A stretch of 64,000 nucleotides of DNA from Planctomycetota bacterium (lineage in GTDB: Bacteria; Planctomycetota; UBA1135; GCA-002686595): positions 62,001-126,000 of the forward strand of contig NYUD01000064.1 in assembly GCA_002683825.1 (NCBI GenBank), in the 5' to 3' direction. The notes beneath the pieces were generated by a model. The model was not told where the DNA came from. It ran no database searches and was given only the letters and a program-made list of their open reading frames with translations. This document shows positions 8,548-18,220 of the stretch, piece by piece (the first letter of the stretch is position 1; the number at the start of each line of letters is the position of its first letter). Made by a program: the position numbers and the translations under genes.

Positions 8548-10899
8548 TCAGTCCTGAACAGAATAACTGGTGTTGTAGCCGACCCATGTGAATGGTGTGC
8601 GCGGCGAGGCCAGAATGAGTTCGGGGAGGAAGTCCCCGTCCAGGTCAGCGAAATTGGCAGAGGTGGTGTCCTCGGGAATCGGCAACGCACCCTTGATCGT
8701 CGGCCACATGATCGGGAAGGAACCGGTCCCGTCCCCGAAAAGCATGCGCAGTTCGCCCTCGGTCGTCGGAATGATCAGGTCGAGGTGCCCGTCGAAGTCG
8801 GCGTCGGCCACGACGATCGTTCCGGGACCCGGAGAAACCGAGATCGACTCAACGAGGAAATCAAGGCCGCTTGCGTTTTGGAAAACGAAGACCGAGTCGT
8901 GTATCAACTCGATCTGGCCGACGACAATGTCGACCATCCCGTCTTCGTTGAAGTCCCCCAGCCCAAGATTTCCGGTACGGCCATCCAGGGGATGAGAAGT
9001 TCTCATCGTAAGGCCGCCGGCACCGTCGCCCGCGACGATGACGAGGAAGGTCTCGTCCGTAGCATTCGTAGCCGTCACAGCAGCGTCGAGATCGCCGTCA
9101 TTGTCGAAGTCTCCACAGACCAGGTCGATGGGCTGCATCCCCAGATTCAGTGTTGTCGTGAGCGTCAACTCACCGCGACCGACGCCGAGGTAGAGCTCCA
9201 GCGTGCCGTCGTTCATGTTGGCGAGAATGACGTCGGGCTCGTTATCGTTGTTCACATCCGCCAGGTCGAAACCCACGGGACCGTCGCCGACACTGATGAT
9301 GTCCGCCGGAAGCGGCTCACTGAAACCGCCGATTTCCCCCGAATTGCGATAGATCCGCAGTTCGTTCGCCGCGAAAACAGTCACCAGGATGTCGACGTCG
9401 CCATCGCGGTCGATGTCGATCAGTTCGAGGAAGCCGATGTCGTCTTCAGTGGCGAGGGCCAGCGGGAGCATCGCGCGGGTGACGAACATGCCGTCCCCCA
9501 GGCCTTCCTGGATGACGAGCGACTGCTGTTGATTCGTGATCGCCACGTTGTCGAGATCGCCATCGTTGTCCAGGTCGATCGTCTCCGTAAAGATCGGTGC
9601 ACCCATACCGGTATTGAAACCGATGGCGCCCCGGAAACGAGCGTTTCCCGTGCCGACCAGAATCGAGAGATCCTGCGCGTTGGCGCACATAAGATCCGGG
9701 GTCGAGTCGCCGGGCAAGTAGATCACGCCCAGGGCGCGCGGCGCGGCGCCGACGTTGTAGTGTGTCGGTTCGTCGTAGATGAACGGAGCGGAGGCTTTGT
9801 GGACCTGGATCGAGTTCTGGTAGAGCACCGTGCCGACCGCCTCGGAAAGGCCGTCGCCATCGAGGTCTGTGAAGACCAGGGATGTTGTCTCACCACCGAA
9901 GTCCATTGGATAGAGGTCGCCGTTGGCTATGCCCGAGGCGTTGGCGCTGAACAAGAGGACCTGCGTGTCTTCGAGCTGAGCGACAGCTATGTCCTCGTAG
10001 CCGTTGTTGTCAACATCACCGACATTCTGGACGACCGGACGAAAGAGAGGCATGTAGATGAGTTCCGCGGGTTGAAAACCCGAGGCCGTGCGCACGAACT
10101 GAATCAGGCGGTCGGGTGATCCGTCCGCGACCTCTTCTTCACCCACGATGAGGTCTAGCATGTTGTCGCCGCCGAGATCGACGAGCGCGAACGAGAAGGG
10201 GCCGCCTGCCGAACCGAGGCTGGCGGAATTCAATTCGCCGGTTTGCACGAGATTGCCCCCGTCGAGGCTGAGGCGCAGGACGCGCTTCTCGGGTCGTACG
10301 GCGACAAAGAGCTCGTCGGGGCCGCCAGAGCCCGGAATACCGGAGATGGGGCCGCTGATAATCTCCTTGGGATCGGAGGTCATCGGAAAGATCACCGAAT
10401 CGGAAAATTCGACGATACCGGGGCCCTGCTGGAAGACCTGCACCGCCTGCTGAGCACCGGATTGGTGATCGCCGCAGGCCACGGCGATGTCGAGCATGCC
10501 GTCGCCCCCGAAATCACCGGTCGTGACTGAGAAACCGTGACCGACCGTGGCGAGTTCGAGGACCGTCGTGAAGGTGCCGTCGGGGTTTCCGAGGGCAACG
10601 GTGATGAATCGGGTACCGAAGTTCGATTCGATCAAGTCCTGGATGCCGTCGTCATTGATGTCGACGTGGACCATGTCGCCCAGGAAGGCGGTTCCCAGGT
10701 GAAGGTCGGTCCTCAGACCAAAATCGACCACCACAGGCTGGTTGCCGGGAGGATTCGGCCCGTCGGGAATGGTCGGATCACCTCCAACGCCGCCCCCGCA
10801 GGCGGTGAAGAGAAGCGTGGAAAAACCGACGGCGACGGCCCGGTAGCGGCGGCCTCGCTCGCGGCGGTCAAGAGAACCTCTAAGGTGTAGCTTTATCAT
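8548..10899 (-). CDS. Lipoprotein with FG-GAP/VCBS beta-propeller repeats
   Basis: Predicted 783 residues from ATG 10899. The upstream in-frame ATG at 10953 would add 18 residues before the signal peptide, so the inner start is preferred. A lipobox (LLFTAC followed by GGG) predicts a lipid-anchored protein. About a dozen FG-GAP repeats follow, each with a calcium-binding loop such as DINDDGIQD, DIDRDGDVD or DFDNDGDLD, giving one or two seven-bladed propellers. Such proteins are extracellular adhesion or binding factors. The repeats leave a long open frame on the opposite strand, which is not a gene. It is the last gene of the minus-strand run but is separated from the previous one by about 146 bases, so it may have its own promoter. 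Confidence 0.8.
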   Translation of the reverse strand: MIKLHLRGSLDRRERGRRYRAVAVGFSTLLFTACGGGVGGDPTIPDGPNPPGNQPVVVDFGLRTDLHLGTAFLGDMVHVDINDDGIQDLIESNFGTRFITVALGNPDGTFTTVLELATVGHGFSVTTGDFGGDGMLDIAVACGDHQSGAQQAVQVFQQGPGIVEFSDSVIFPMTSDPKEIISGPISGIPGSGGPDELFVAVRPEKRVLRLSLDGGNLVQTGELNSASLGSAGGPFSFALVDLGGDNMLDLIVGEEEVADGSPDRLIQFVRTASGFQPAELIYMPLFRPVVQNVGDVDNNGYEDIAVAQLEDTQVLLFSANASGIANGDLYPMDFGGETTSLVFTDLDGDGLSEAVGTVLYQNSIQVHKASAPFIYDEPTHYNVGAAPRALGVIYLPGDSTPDLMCANAQDLSILVGTGNARFRGAIGFNTGMGAPIFTETIDLDNDGDLDNVAITNQQQSLVIQEGLGDGMFVTRAMLPLALATEDDIGFLELIDIDRDGDVDILVTVFAANELRIYRNSGEIGGFSEPLPADIISVGDGPVGFDLADVNNDNEPDVILANMNDGTLELYLGVGRGELTLTTTLNLGMQPIDLVCGDFDNDGDLDAAVTATNATDETFLVIVAGDGAGGLTMRTSHPLDGRTGNLGLGDFNEDGMVDIVVGQIELIHDSVFVFQNASGLDFLVESISVSPGPGTIVVADADFDGHLDLIIPTTEGELRMLFGDGTGSFPIMWPTIKGALPIPEDTTSANFADLDGDFLPELILASPRTPFTWVGYNTSYSVQD

Positions 10900-11045
10900 C
10901 GTGGTGGCTGGCGCGTGAACGCCGAATCGAGTTGCGGCTTGTTGCGAGTTCAAACCCTCCTCGCTCTATTTCTAGTGCGAATGGTGGGCACGCTAAACCT
11001 ACCCCGCTCGAGAAGACGGAGTCGGCACCGCCTAGAAAATCGACC

Positions 11046-11564
11046 TCACGTGCCGTCGATGGGGAGGTAAGCCCTGATCTTTCGGACGTACCCTTGGGCG
11101 CTTACGGAAAGCATTTCCCGCTCGGCTGGATGCAGCTCTCGAATCACTTTGGCCGGCACGCCTGCAATCAGGGTTCCCGGAGGTACTTCAAATCTTTCCC
11201 GCACCACGGCACCCGCCGCAACGATCGCTTCGGAACCGACGATCGATCCGCCAAGCAGCACCGCCCCCATCCCGATCAGCGCCCGGTCCCCTATCGTTGC
11301 TCCGTGAAGCACACAGCGATGCCCCACCGTCACTTCCTCCCCGATCGTATTCGGAACACCGGGATCGGCGTGAATCATCGTCAGATCCTGGATGTTGGTG
11401 CGCCGACCGATCGAGAGCGGAGCATCGTCTCCTCGAACGACGCAGGAAAACCAGATCCCCACGTCTTCGCCCAGCGTGACATCGCCGGTCACGATGGCGT
11501 TCCGAGCCTTGAAAGCCCCTCCTTCAAGGCGTTCGAAAAGACCGCGCACGGGGAAATGAGTCAT
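11046..11564 (-). CDS. Gamma-carbonic-anhydrase-like hexapeptide-repeat protein
   Basis: A 172-residue left-handed beta-helix protein of the gamma-CA/PaaY/YrdA group. Hexapeptide turns are seen throughout (for example AIVTGDVTLGEDVGIW and GAVLLGGSIVGSEAIV). The three zinc-ligand histidines of the family are present in MIHAD, VGHRC and VLHG. After the helix comes the usual GVPAKVIREL segment and a C-terminal alpha helix. Whether it hydrates CO2 or is one of the many inactive or acyltransferase-like relatives cannot be told from sequence. It starts 4 bases after the CPBP protease gene stop, so it belongs to the same operon. Confidence 0.85.
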   Translation of the reverse strand: MTHFPVRGLFERLEGGAFKARNAIVTGDVTLGEDVGIWFSCVVRGDDAPLSIGRRTNIQDLTMIHADPGVPNTIGEEVTVGHRCVLHGATIGDRALIGMGAVLLGGSIVGSEAIVAAGAVVRERFEVPPGTLIAGVPAKVIRELHPAEREMLSVSAQGYVRKIRAYLPIDGT

Positions 11565-11568
11565 GGCA

Positions 11569-12315
11569 TCAGAGTCCGACGGTGAATGCGATGATCAGGG
11601 TCACGCCGTTGTTGAGAGCGTGGACGCAATAGGAAGCGAGAAGGCGCTGGGTATGCACCTGCAGCCAGCCCAAAAGCAGGCTGAACATGAAGAGCGGCAA
11701 GAATGCGTCCAATCCATGGAGCAGCGCGAACAGGAGGGCACACACTGCGATCCCACCGCGCTCGCGAAAATTCTGAACGAGAAGCGGCTGAAGAAAGCCG
11801 CGAAAAATGAGCTCCTCCAGAAGGGGGCCGATGAGGACGGCGAACACCAGGGCCCCGAACAAAGCGCTGCCTTCGAGGTCGAGGATGCCCTCGAGAACCG
11901 GCTGCACGCCGACCTCGAGGTCCATCAGACGCGCGAGCGTCGGCCAAACCCACATGCAGCCCGTGAGAACGGGCCACAAGAGCACGAAACAGACGAGACC
12001 CGCCCCGATTGCACGTAGATTTCCGCCTCGCGAGAATCCGAGCGCCCCGATCCCCTCGGGGTGCAGACGATGGGCGATGGCCAGCACCCCAAGAGCCAAC
12101 CCGCCCATGAAGACCATGGTGCGGGCGATCTGAATCCAAGGATCCTCCGTGTTCCCGGGAACGATGAGCGGCGTCAAGTTCAGAAGGACCGCTCCTGCCC
12201 CCACCAACACGAGGACGTGCAAGAACCCCCAACGCGCGAAGAAAACGCCGCGGCGCGGCGCGATCCGTCTTGCAAGCGCCAGGGCCAGCGGTACCAGAAC
12301 GACGCCGGTCGACAT
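11569..12315 (-). CDS. CPBP-family intramembrane metalloprotease
   Basis: Predicted 248 residues from ATG 12315, which has a GGAG ribosome site 9 bases upstream; GTG 12345 is possible, and longer frames run into thiG. Several transmembrane helices are seen. The Abi/CPBP signature is complete: EELIFRG in one helix (glutamates and arginine), a histidine in FALLHGLD, and HALNN in the last motif. These intramembrane enzymes, related to Rce1, cleave prenylated or membrane substrates; in bacteria they serve immunity or protein maturation. The substrate is not predictable here. It lies 50 bases after thiG and 4 before the gamma-CA gene. Confidence 0.85.
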   Translation of the reverse strand: MSTGVVLVPLALALARRIAPRRGVFFARWGFLHVLVLVGAGAVLLNLTPLIVPGNTEDPWIQIARTMVFMGGLALGVLAIAHRLHPEGIGALGFSRGGNLRAIGAGLVCFVLLWPVLTGCMWVWPTLARLMDLEVGVQPVLEGILDLEGSALFGALVFAVLIGPLLEELIFRGFLQPLLVQNFRERGGIAVCALLFALLHGLDAFLPLFMFSLLLGWLQVHTQRLLASYCVHALNNGVTLIIAFTVGL

Positions 12316-12365
12316 GAGAACCGCTCCGGCTCGCCACAGCCCCACCTCTTCCGCACCGAACGTAT

Positions 12366-13244
12366 TCAGGTGCGGGCCCCTGTCTTGTCGGTGCTTTCGG
12401 CACTCTCGGTCCTCTGCGAGCCGGGCACGGACCTGCGCGGCGCTGGCGCGATCATCCCGTCCGTGGGCGACGACGCGTTGGCGTACAACCGTTTGGGAAT
12501 TCGACCGGCGAGGTAGGCATTGCGTCCGGCGCTGCACGCGTCGCGCATCGCCGCTGCCATACGCAACGGTTCGCCGGCACAAGCAATCGCGGTGTTCAAG
12601 AGCACGCCATCGACACCGATCTCCATCGCCGCCGCCACGTCGCTGGCCGTACCCACGCCGGCGTCGACGATCACGGGCAATTCGACGAGCTCGAGCAGAA
12701 TCCGAATGGCATGGGGGTTCAAGACCCCTTGGCCCGAACCGATGGGCGAACCGGCGGGCATCACCGCAACCGCACCGGCTTCCGCCAATCGCACGCCCAG
12801 ACGCGGATCGTCGGAGGTGTACACCCAGACCTCGAAGCCTTCCTTGACGAGCTGTCGCGTCGCTTCGAGGGTTCCGACGGGGTCGGGCAACAGCGTCTTC
12901 TCGTCCCCGAGGACCTCGAGCTTGATCAGCGGCGTGTCCAAGAGCTCGCGCGACAACCGGGCCGTGCGCAGCGCCGTCTTGACGTCAAAGCAACCGGCCG
13001 TATTCGGCAACAGCGTCACCTTGCTTCGATCGATGTAGTCGAGAAGCGCCGGACCTGCATCGCGGTCGAGGTTGACGCGGCGTAGCGCGACGGTGACACA
13101 TTCGGTTCGGCTCTCGACGTGCGCAGCGCGCATGGTTTCGAAGTCGGCGTACTTACCCGTTCCCACGAACAGGCGCGACCGGAAGGAGAAGCTCCCTACC
13201 TCGAGGGGCGTGGAGCCAAGGGGGTCCTGCATCGTCTCGGCCAT
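12366..13244 (-). CDS. thiG: Thiazole synthase ThiG
   Basis: A 292-residue TIM-barrel enzyme that condenses deoxyxylulose-5-phosphate, dehydroglycine/glycine imine and ThiS thiocarboxylate into the thiamine thiazole. The protein opens with [15 protein letters not shown] and shows LLPNTAGC, the Schiff-base lysine in LIKLEVLGD, and the phosphate-binding [21 protein letters not shown] and GVLLNTAIA. The core ends near residue 255; the last about 35 residues are a Pro/Ser/Arg-rich tail not normal for ThiG. The gene follows thiS by 16 bases. No other thi gene is nearby, so the imine donor enzyme (ThiH or ThiO) and ThiF must be elsewhere. Confidence 0.93.
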   Translation of the reverse strand: MAETMQDPLGSTPLEVGSFSFRSRLFVGTGKYADFETMRAAHVESRTECVTVALRRVNLDRDAGPALLDYIDRSKVTLLPNTAGCFDVKTALRTARLSRELLDTPLIKLEVLGDEKTLLPDPVGTLEATRQLVKEGFEVWVYTSDDPRLGVRLAEAGAVAVMPAGSPIGSGQGVLNPHAIRILLELVELPVIVDAGVGTASDVAAAMEIGVDGVLLNTAIACAGEPLRMAAAMRDACSAGRNAYLAGRIPKRLYANASSPTDGMIAPAPRRSVPGSQRTESAESTDKTGART

Positions 13245-13260
13245 GATTGTTCGCGGGAGC

Positions 13261-13461
13261 CTACCCCCCGCCCACGAGGGTGACCACTTCCACCTCGTCG
13301 TTCTCCTCCAGGACCAGGGATTCGTACTCGGTTCTCCTCACGAGCACCCTGTTGCATTCGACCGCCACCCGGTCCGGAGCCATCCCCAGGGCTGCGACGA
13401 GCTCCTCGAGGCCTGTCCCCGGGACGACGTCCCGCTCTTCGCCATTGATTCGCAGCTTCAC
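13261..13461 (-). CDS. thiS: Sulfur carrier protein ThiS
   Basis: A 66-residue ubiquitin-like protein starting at GTG 13461. That start overlaps the TGA of the upstream methyltransferase gene in a GTGA junction, implying translational coupling. It begins [13 protein letters not shown], has the beta-grasp pattern, and ends in VTLVGGG, the diglycine terminus that is adenylated and thiocarboxylated before delivering sulfur to ThiG. A longer frame to 13638 lies inside the previous gene and is not real. It is followed by thiG after 16 bases. Confidence 0.9.
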   Translation of the reverse strand: MKLRINGEERDVVPGTGLEELVAALGMAPDRVAVECNRVLVRRTEYESLVLEENDEVEVVTLVGGG

Positions 13462-14660
13462 TCGACTTCGATCCGGCAGTATACGGCCTTGAGGTACTCG
13501 CTCTCGGGGAGGTTCGCGAGCGACGGATGATCCGCTGCGGCGCCGCGGATCGAGAAGATCTTCGCCCGGCGTTTCACGTCGAGCGCTGCCTTTGCGATGC
13601 ATGAGACGAAGGTCTTCCGATCGATGTTGAACGAACACGACGCGGAGAAGAGCATTCCCCCCGGTTCCACGAGGGACATCGCGCGGCGATTCAGCTCACG
13701 ATAGCCGCGAATCGCACCCTCGACCTCGCGTTTGTTGCGCGCGAAAGCGGGAGGGTCCACCACGACGATCCCGAAGCGCTCATCGGAGTTAGCACGGTCG
13801 CGCAGGTCGTGCATCGCATTGACCTTCTCGAACCGCACGCGATCCAGAACTCCGTTGCGCTCGGCATTGCCGAGTAGTCTCTCACCGGCCGCCTGGGCTT
13901 GATCCAGACAGAGCACGCTTTGCGCCCCACAGAGTGCCGCACGGATGCCGAACAGCCCATCGTACGAAAAGGCGTCCAGCACCTTCTTTCCGTCTGCAAA
14001 ACGTGCCACTTCCGTTCGGTTTTCCCGCTGATCGAGGTAGTGTCCCGTCTTGTGACCCCCAACCAGCGACACCTCGTAGGACAATCTCGGAAAACCGAAT
14101 CGTTCGGGCTCTTTGATCTCGATCTGCTCGACCGCGCTGCCGGAAAGCCACCCCACGGACGGCTTCAGATCCTCGTGCTTGCGGGTCGCGGAATCGGAGC
14201 GCTCATAGACCCCCGCGACCTCGAACGGCAGCACTTCCAGAAACAGCTCGACCAGGAAATCGCGCATACGATCGGACCCCTGACAACCGCTCTGCACGAC
14301 CAACCGGTCCGCATAACGATCGACGACGAAACCGGGCATTCCCTCCGCATCGCCTGTGGACAACCGGCACGCTCCGGCGTCGTGCAAGAGCCCTAACTCC
14401 TTCCGCAGCCCCACCGCCGCACGCACACGTTCGAGCCAGAAGGAGCGGTTGGGCTGTTTCGCTGAGCGGGTCACGAGCCGAATCCCGATTTTTGACTTCG
14501 TACTGAAAAGGCCCCAGCCCAGGGGCCTATCGTCGGGTGCCGCGATCGGCACGAGCTCGCCGGGTTCGCCCTCCCCGCCTGCGATGTCGTCGACGTAGAT
14601 CCAGGGGTGGCCCCCTTGAAGGCGGCGGCGGCCCTGACCGGTAAGTTGTATGCGTCCCAT
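13458..14660 (-). CDS. RlmI-like 23S rRNA (cytosine-5) methyltransferase
   Basis: A 400-residue class I SAM-dependent methyltransferase with an N-terminal PUA domain (HPWIYVDDI, then about 80 residues), the RlmI/RlmK layout. RlmI methylates C1962 of 23S rRNA at carbon 5. Motifs visible are VLDAFSYDGLFGIRAA (SAM loop, about residue 218), VVDPPAFARNK (about 290) and SASCSF with the candidate catalytic cysteine (about 332). It starts 24 bases after the HEAT/TPR gene stop and overlaps thiS by 4 bases. Coupling of an rRNA modifier to thiS looks like operon packing rather than shared function. Assignment to the family is secure; the exact target base is inferred. Confidence 0.82.
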   Translation of the reverse strand: MGRIQLTGQGRRRLQGGHPWIYVDDIAGGEGEPGELVPIAAPDDRPLGWGLFSTKSKIGIRLVTRSAKQPNRSFWLERVRAAVGLRKELGLLHDAGACRLSTGDAEGMPGFVVDRYADRLVVQSGCQGSDRMRDFLVELFLEVLPFEVAGVYERSDSATRKHEDLKPSVGWLSGSAVEQIEIKEPERFGFPRLSYEVSLVGGHKTGHYLDQRENRTEVARFADGKKVLDAFSYDGLFGIRAALCGAQSVLCLDQAQAAGERLLGNAERNGVLDRVRFEKVNAMHDLRDRANSDERFGIVVVDPPAFARNKREVEGAIRGYRELNRRAMSLVEPGGMLFSASCSFNIDRKTFVSCIAKAALDVKRRAKIFSIRGAAADHPSLANLPESEYLKAVYCRIEVE

Positions 14661-14684
14661 GGGTTGGAAGGAACTAGGTCTTCG

Positions 14685-17216
14685 TTACTTGGATTCCGCG
14701 GCGGAAAGAAGCCGCTCGAAACGAGGGTCGGAACGCAGGCCGGCGAGATCGGGGTCTTCACGAGCCCACTCGACCTGGCGAAGGCGGGATCCTCGGGTGC
14801 GGTGGTTCTCTTCGAAGTCCCTTGCGAGATAGTCGAGAGCGAGTCCTACCTCGCCGAGCAGCGCATAGGTACAGGCAAGATTATAGTAGAACGCCGGCCG
14901 CGGATCGATTCCCATCAAAACGCCGCGGGCTTCCTCCTCCCGACCCGAACGTGCGCGATAGCACGCGAGCAGAATGCGCATGAACTCGCGCTTGTCCAGT
15001 TCGTAGGCTCCCTCGAAATATCCGAGCGCCTTGTCGGGGTCCTGTAGCCGCACGTTGGCATTTACGGCGAGGGACAGGAGCACCTGGGCGCGCAGGGTTC
15101 GCGTCTGGCGCAGCTGTGCATCGAAGCGGGCAGCCTGCATCGAGCCCGGCTCCGTTTCGGCCCGCATCTCCGTGAGCGTGTTCTCGAACGCCTCCAATCG
15201 TCGCGCTGCGCCGAGACAGGTCTCCTCCGCCTCTTGGGGCCGGAACTCATCCATGAGCGTAGCACCGATGGAGAGCTCCAGCTGGGCGCTCATGAGCTCG
15301 GTCAGGAGAGCGCCGGACCCCGGCAGCCCACCTGCGTAGTCTCGAAGGGCTCGCTCGGCCAAGCCGCGTGCCTCCTGGGCCATCCCCTCGATGCGCATGA
15401 AGTCTGCAAGGCTCAACGCAAAGCCCGAAGGTTGCAGATAGCGCGCCAGCCCGGAGTAGATGGAAAGCAGCTCCTCCTCGGAAGGCTCGCCCGCGCTAAA
15501 AGCTCGAGCTCCGCTCACGCGCTCCTCCTCCTCGATGCGCCGGATCTCCCTCAGGTAGTAGACGAGGCGACTCTCGGAGTTGCGATCCCGCACGTCTTGT
15601 CGGCGCAGCTTGTCCAGGCGTCGCCCGAGGGATCGGCGCTCTTCGTCGCGCAGCTCGACGAGAAGACTGCGGCGCTCCTGGTCGTACAGCGGATCTGCGA
15701 GGGTCCGTGAAACCCCCTCAAAGGGCTCGAACCCCGGCATCTCGAACCAGGCTACGCTGGCGATCGCCCTTCCCAGACGGTGGGCGAGACGCAGCCCGTG
15801 CCCTCCGCGAAAACGATCGACCTTCGAACGGGTCAACACGAGCCTGTAGGGGCTGAGGTTTCGATCGATGAGTGAATCCCACGACACCGAACCGAGCGGA
15901 CTGTCCGTGCGCTCAGCCACTACCCGCGCGCGCAGCAAGAAAACGTGCGCCTGTCGCAGATGGCGCAGGGCGCGTGCATCGGGCATCGTGTGCAGCCAGG
16001 TCTTGGAATCACCCCGATCCAGATAGGTCAAGGCCGACCAGAGCTCTATCACTCCTGCGAGCTGCAGGCGATCGACCGCAAGCGAGCCGCCGTACTTCGA
16101 GGGTTCCTCGGCCCAGGGATCCGGCTGGAGATCGGTCCGTTCGCTGAAGAGTTGTTGGGCACGCTGGGCCGCTCGCCCAAAACCCTTGTAGGCCTCTTCG
16201 ATCCGCCCGGCGCCAAACTGCGAGATGGCCGCGTACAACTCTCCGAAGAGAAGCCAACGCCCGCTCTCCTCCGGACGCGCGCCTCGGGCCGCCCGCTGCA
16301 GCGAACGAGCGTGTTGAAGGGTCGCCTGAGCGTCGCCGGATTCCGTCAACGCCAGGTCCGCTCGACGATAGAACATCTCGCGCGGATCCAAGCCCTCGGC
16401 GGCGAGCTTTTCCAGCAGAAGATCCGCACGCTCCAGTTCGCCGAATTCGACCATCCGCGCCAGGGCTCGATCCAGGGTGCGGCGAGTGGCCGTTGCTACC
16501 TCGGGGTCTTGGTGATGCCTTGCCGCTACGAAGGGCACGCGCTCCCGGGGAGCCTCACCCCCGACGGGGAGATCGGCCAGCGCCTTGCCGTATTCGTCGA
16601 GAAGTACGGCCAAGACGGTGTCCGACGGAGCCTTCAGAGGCTCCTCGAAGGCGGAGATCACCCGCGCGCACAGCCGAACACGGGCCGCAGGAAGATCGAC
16701 CAGCGCGCGCGCACAATGGGCTCTTTCGCTCGGAGGCAGTTCGTCCAGCAATCGGTCCAACACACCCACTGCGGCCGCACTGCCGGTCTTCGAGAGAGCG
16801 CTAACCGCTTCCCGGCGAACGTCGAGGCTCGCGTCCTGCGTGGCCCGCTCCGCCAGCGCCTGCACCCGTCGCGGAACCTCGGCCGATCCCAGGTTGAAGG
16901 ACCCCAGCGCACGGCACAGAAGCCGCCGGACCAGGGGATCGTCGTCGCGCAGCCGATCGAGAATGGGGGGGATGCACGCGGGCGAAACCGCGTCGACCAG
17001 AACGCGCGCGCGCGCGCGTCGCTCGCGAAAGTCCACGCCATCGAACGTCTCCAGCGCGCGCAAGGCCGCGACCTCGCCGAGGAATTTCAGCTCGTCGAGC
17101 GTCTCCGCATAGATCGCCGCGTCCTCCACACCCAACAGGGATAGCAGGCGATCGACCTCGTCCTCCTGCGGGACGCTCCCGAGACCGAGGGCAAGAAACC
17201 AGAGCGCCGGGATCAT
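14685..17216 (-). CDS. Secreted HEAT- and TPR-repeat protein
   Basis: An 843-residue protein with a short N-terminal signal segment (PALWFLALGLGSV). The first about 260 residues form HEAT-like repeats (DDPLVRRLLCRALGSF, DASLDVRREAVSAL). The remainder is alpha-helical repeats of TPR type, with a recognisable C-terminal pair (DPDKALGYFEGAYELDK; AFYYNLACTYALLGE). No enzyme motif is visible. Its ATG overlaps the stop of the sigma-54-activator-like gene (ATGA), so the two are translationally coupled. The rlmI-like gene follows after 24 bases. Likely a protein-interaction scaffold outside the cytoplasm; the partner is unknown. Confidence 0.6.
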   Translation of the reverse strand: MIPALWFLALGLGSVPQEDEVDRLLSLLGVEDAAIYAETLDELKFLGEVAALRALETFDGVDFRERRARARVLVDAVSPACIPPILDRLRDDDPLVRRLLCRALGSFNLGSAEVPRRVQALAERATQDASLDVRREAVSALSKTGSAAAVGVLDRLLDELPPSERAHCARALVDLPAARVRLCARVISAFEEPLKAPSDTVLAVLLDEYGKALADLPVGGEAPRERVPFVAARHHQDPEVATATRRTLDRALARMVEFGELERADLLLEKLAAEGLDPREMFYRRADLALTESGDAQATLQHARSLQRAARGARPEESGRWLLFGELYAAISQFGAGRIEEAYKGFGRAAQRAQQLFSERTDLQPDPWAEEPSKYGGSLAVDRLQLAGVIELWSALTYLDRGDSKTWLHTMPDARALRHLRQAHVFLLRARVVAERTDSPLGSVSWDSLIDRNLSPYRLVLTRSKVDRFRGGHGLRLAHRLGRAIASVAWFEMPGFEPFEGVSRTLADPLYDQERRSLLVELRDEERRSLGRRLDKLRRQDVRDRNSESRLVYYLREIRRIEEEERVSGARAFSAGEPSEEELLSIYSGLARYLQPSGFALSLADFMRIEGMAQEARGLAERALRDYAGGLPGSGALLTELMSAQLELSIGATLMDEFRPQEAEETCLGAARRLEAFENTLTEMRAETEPGSMQAARFDAQLRQTRTLRAQVLLSLAVNANVRLQDPDKALGYFEGAYELDKREFMRILLACYRARSGREEEARGVLMGIDPRPAFYYNLACTYALLGEVGLALDYLARDFEENHRTRGSRLRQVEWAREDPDLAGLRSDPRFERLLSAAESK

Positions 17217-18220
17217 GGGTCTACTACCTCGCTGGCGGCGTCCGCATCGGAGCCGTACGAACGACGGGCGCGATAGTCGAACGCCCGACGCGTCAAGCCG
17301 ACCTGTCGCGCTGCTGCGCTGACATTACCGCGCTGCTCGTGTAGCGCACCGTCCATCATGGCCTGGGTCACCACCTCGACGGTCAATCCGTGGCGCAGCG
17401 CACGCCCGGCCACATCCTCGGCGATGCCGGCGCAGGCTTCGTTTAGAAAATCGAACTCCTCGGGCCCGATGGGCATCCCGCCGCCACTCCCCGTGCCCTT
17501 GGGCGCCAGCACCAGGACACGCTCGAGCGCGTTCTCCAGCTCGCGTACGTTGCCCGGCCACGAATGGGACCGGAGCATGGTGCAAGCCCCCTTGGAGAGG
17601 GAGCGCGCGGCGACGCCGGTCCGTTCCGAAACTCCCTGTGCGAGCTCCTCGGACAGGGACTCGAGGTCGTCCCCGCGGGCCCGCAGGGGCGGCACTTCGA
17701 GGGGCACTACGGCCAGTCGGTAGTAGAGGTCGCCGCGAAAATCACCGGCGTCCATCGCGTCTTCGAGGTTGGCGCTACTGGTCGAGACCACACGCACGTC
17801 GACCGGTAGCGAATCCTCAGCCCCGAGGGGCTCGACCCGCCGCTCCTGGAGAACCCGCAGTAGTTTCCCCTGCATGTCCCCCGGTAGAAGATCGACATCC
17901 TCCAGGACCAGGGTGCCCCCATCGGCCCTTTGAAAAAGACCCTGGCGCCTTCGATGGGCGTCCGTAAAAGCTCCCCGCTCGTGCCCGAAGAGCGTGGACT
18001 CGATGAGGGTCGCCGCCGTCGCAGCCAGGTTTACCGACACGTAGGGCCCTTCCCGACGGCACCCCCGCTCGTGCAGCAGGCGAGCTGCCTGGGCCTTCCC
18101 CACTCCGCTCTCCCCCAGCATGAGCACGGTGGCCTCGCTCGCCGCGGCTTGCTCGAGCTCTTCGAGGAAGGACCGCAGAGCTTCCGAAGGCCCGACAAAG
18201 GGCGGTTGGTAGGGCGACAT
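17213..18220 (-). CDS. Sigma-54-interacting AAA+ regulator without sensor domain
   Basis: A 335-residue protein that starts directly with the AAA+ domain (PspF-like layout) and ends with a Fis-type helix-turn-helix (VSAAARQVGLTRRAFDYR, about 300-317). Walker A is GESGVGKAQAA (36-46). The sigma-54 contact loop reads GAFTDA (83-88) instead of GAFTGA. Walker B reads GTLVLEDVD (103-110), with Glu-Asp where the family has Asp-Glu. The R-finger region RGDLYYRLAVVPLEVPPLR is intact. The swapped Walker B is odd and may weaken ATP hydrolysis. It is the first gene of the minus-strand run and is coupled by ATGA overlap to the HEAT/TPR gene, which it may regulate or partner. Confidence 0.8.
   Translation of the reverse strand: MSPYQPPFVGPSEALRSFLEELEQAAASEATVLMLGESGVGKAQAARLLHERGCRREGPYVSVNLAATAATLIESTLFGHERGAFTDAHRRRQGLFQRADGGTLVLEDVDLLPGDMQGKLLRVLQERRVEPLGAEDSLPVDVRVVSTSSANLEDAMDAGDFRGDLYYRLAVVPLEVPPLRARGDDLESLSEELAQGVSERTGVAARSLSKGACTMLRSHSWPGNVRELENALERVLVLAPKGTGSGGGMPIGPEEFDFLNEACAGIAEDVAGRALRHGLTVEVVTQAMMDGALHEQRGNVSAAARQVGLTRRAFDYRARRSYGSDADAASEVVDP

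Noticed and set aside
8461..10119. Long plus-strand open frame of 552 codons opposite the FG-GAP lipoprotein
   Set aside because: The repetitive Asp/Gly codons of the FG-GAP loops read as stop-free Val/Glu/Arg on the other strand. No domain, start signal or composition supports it.
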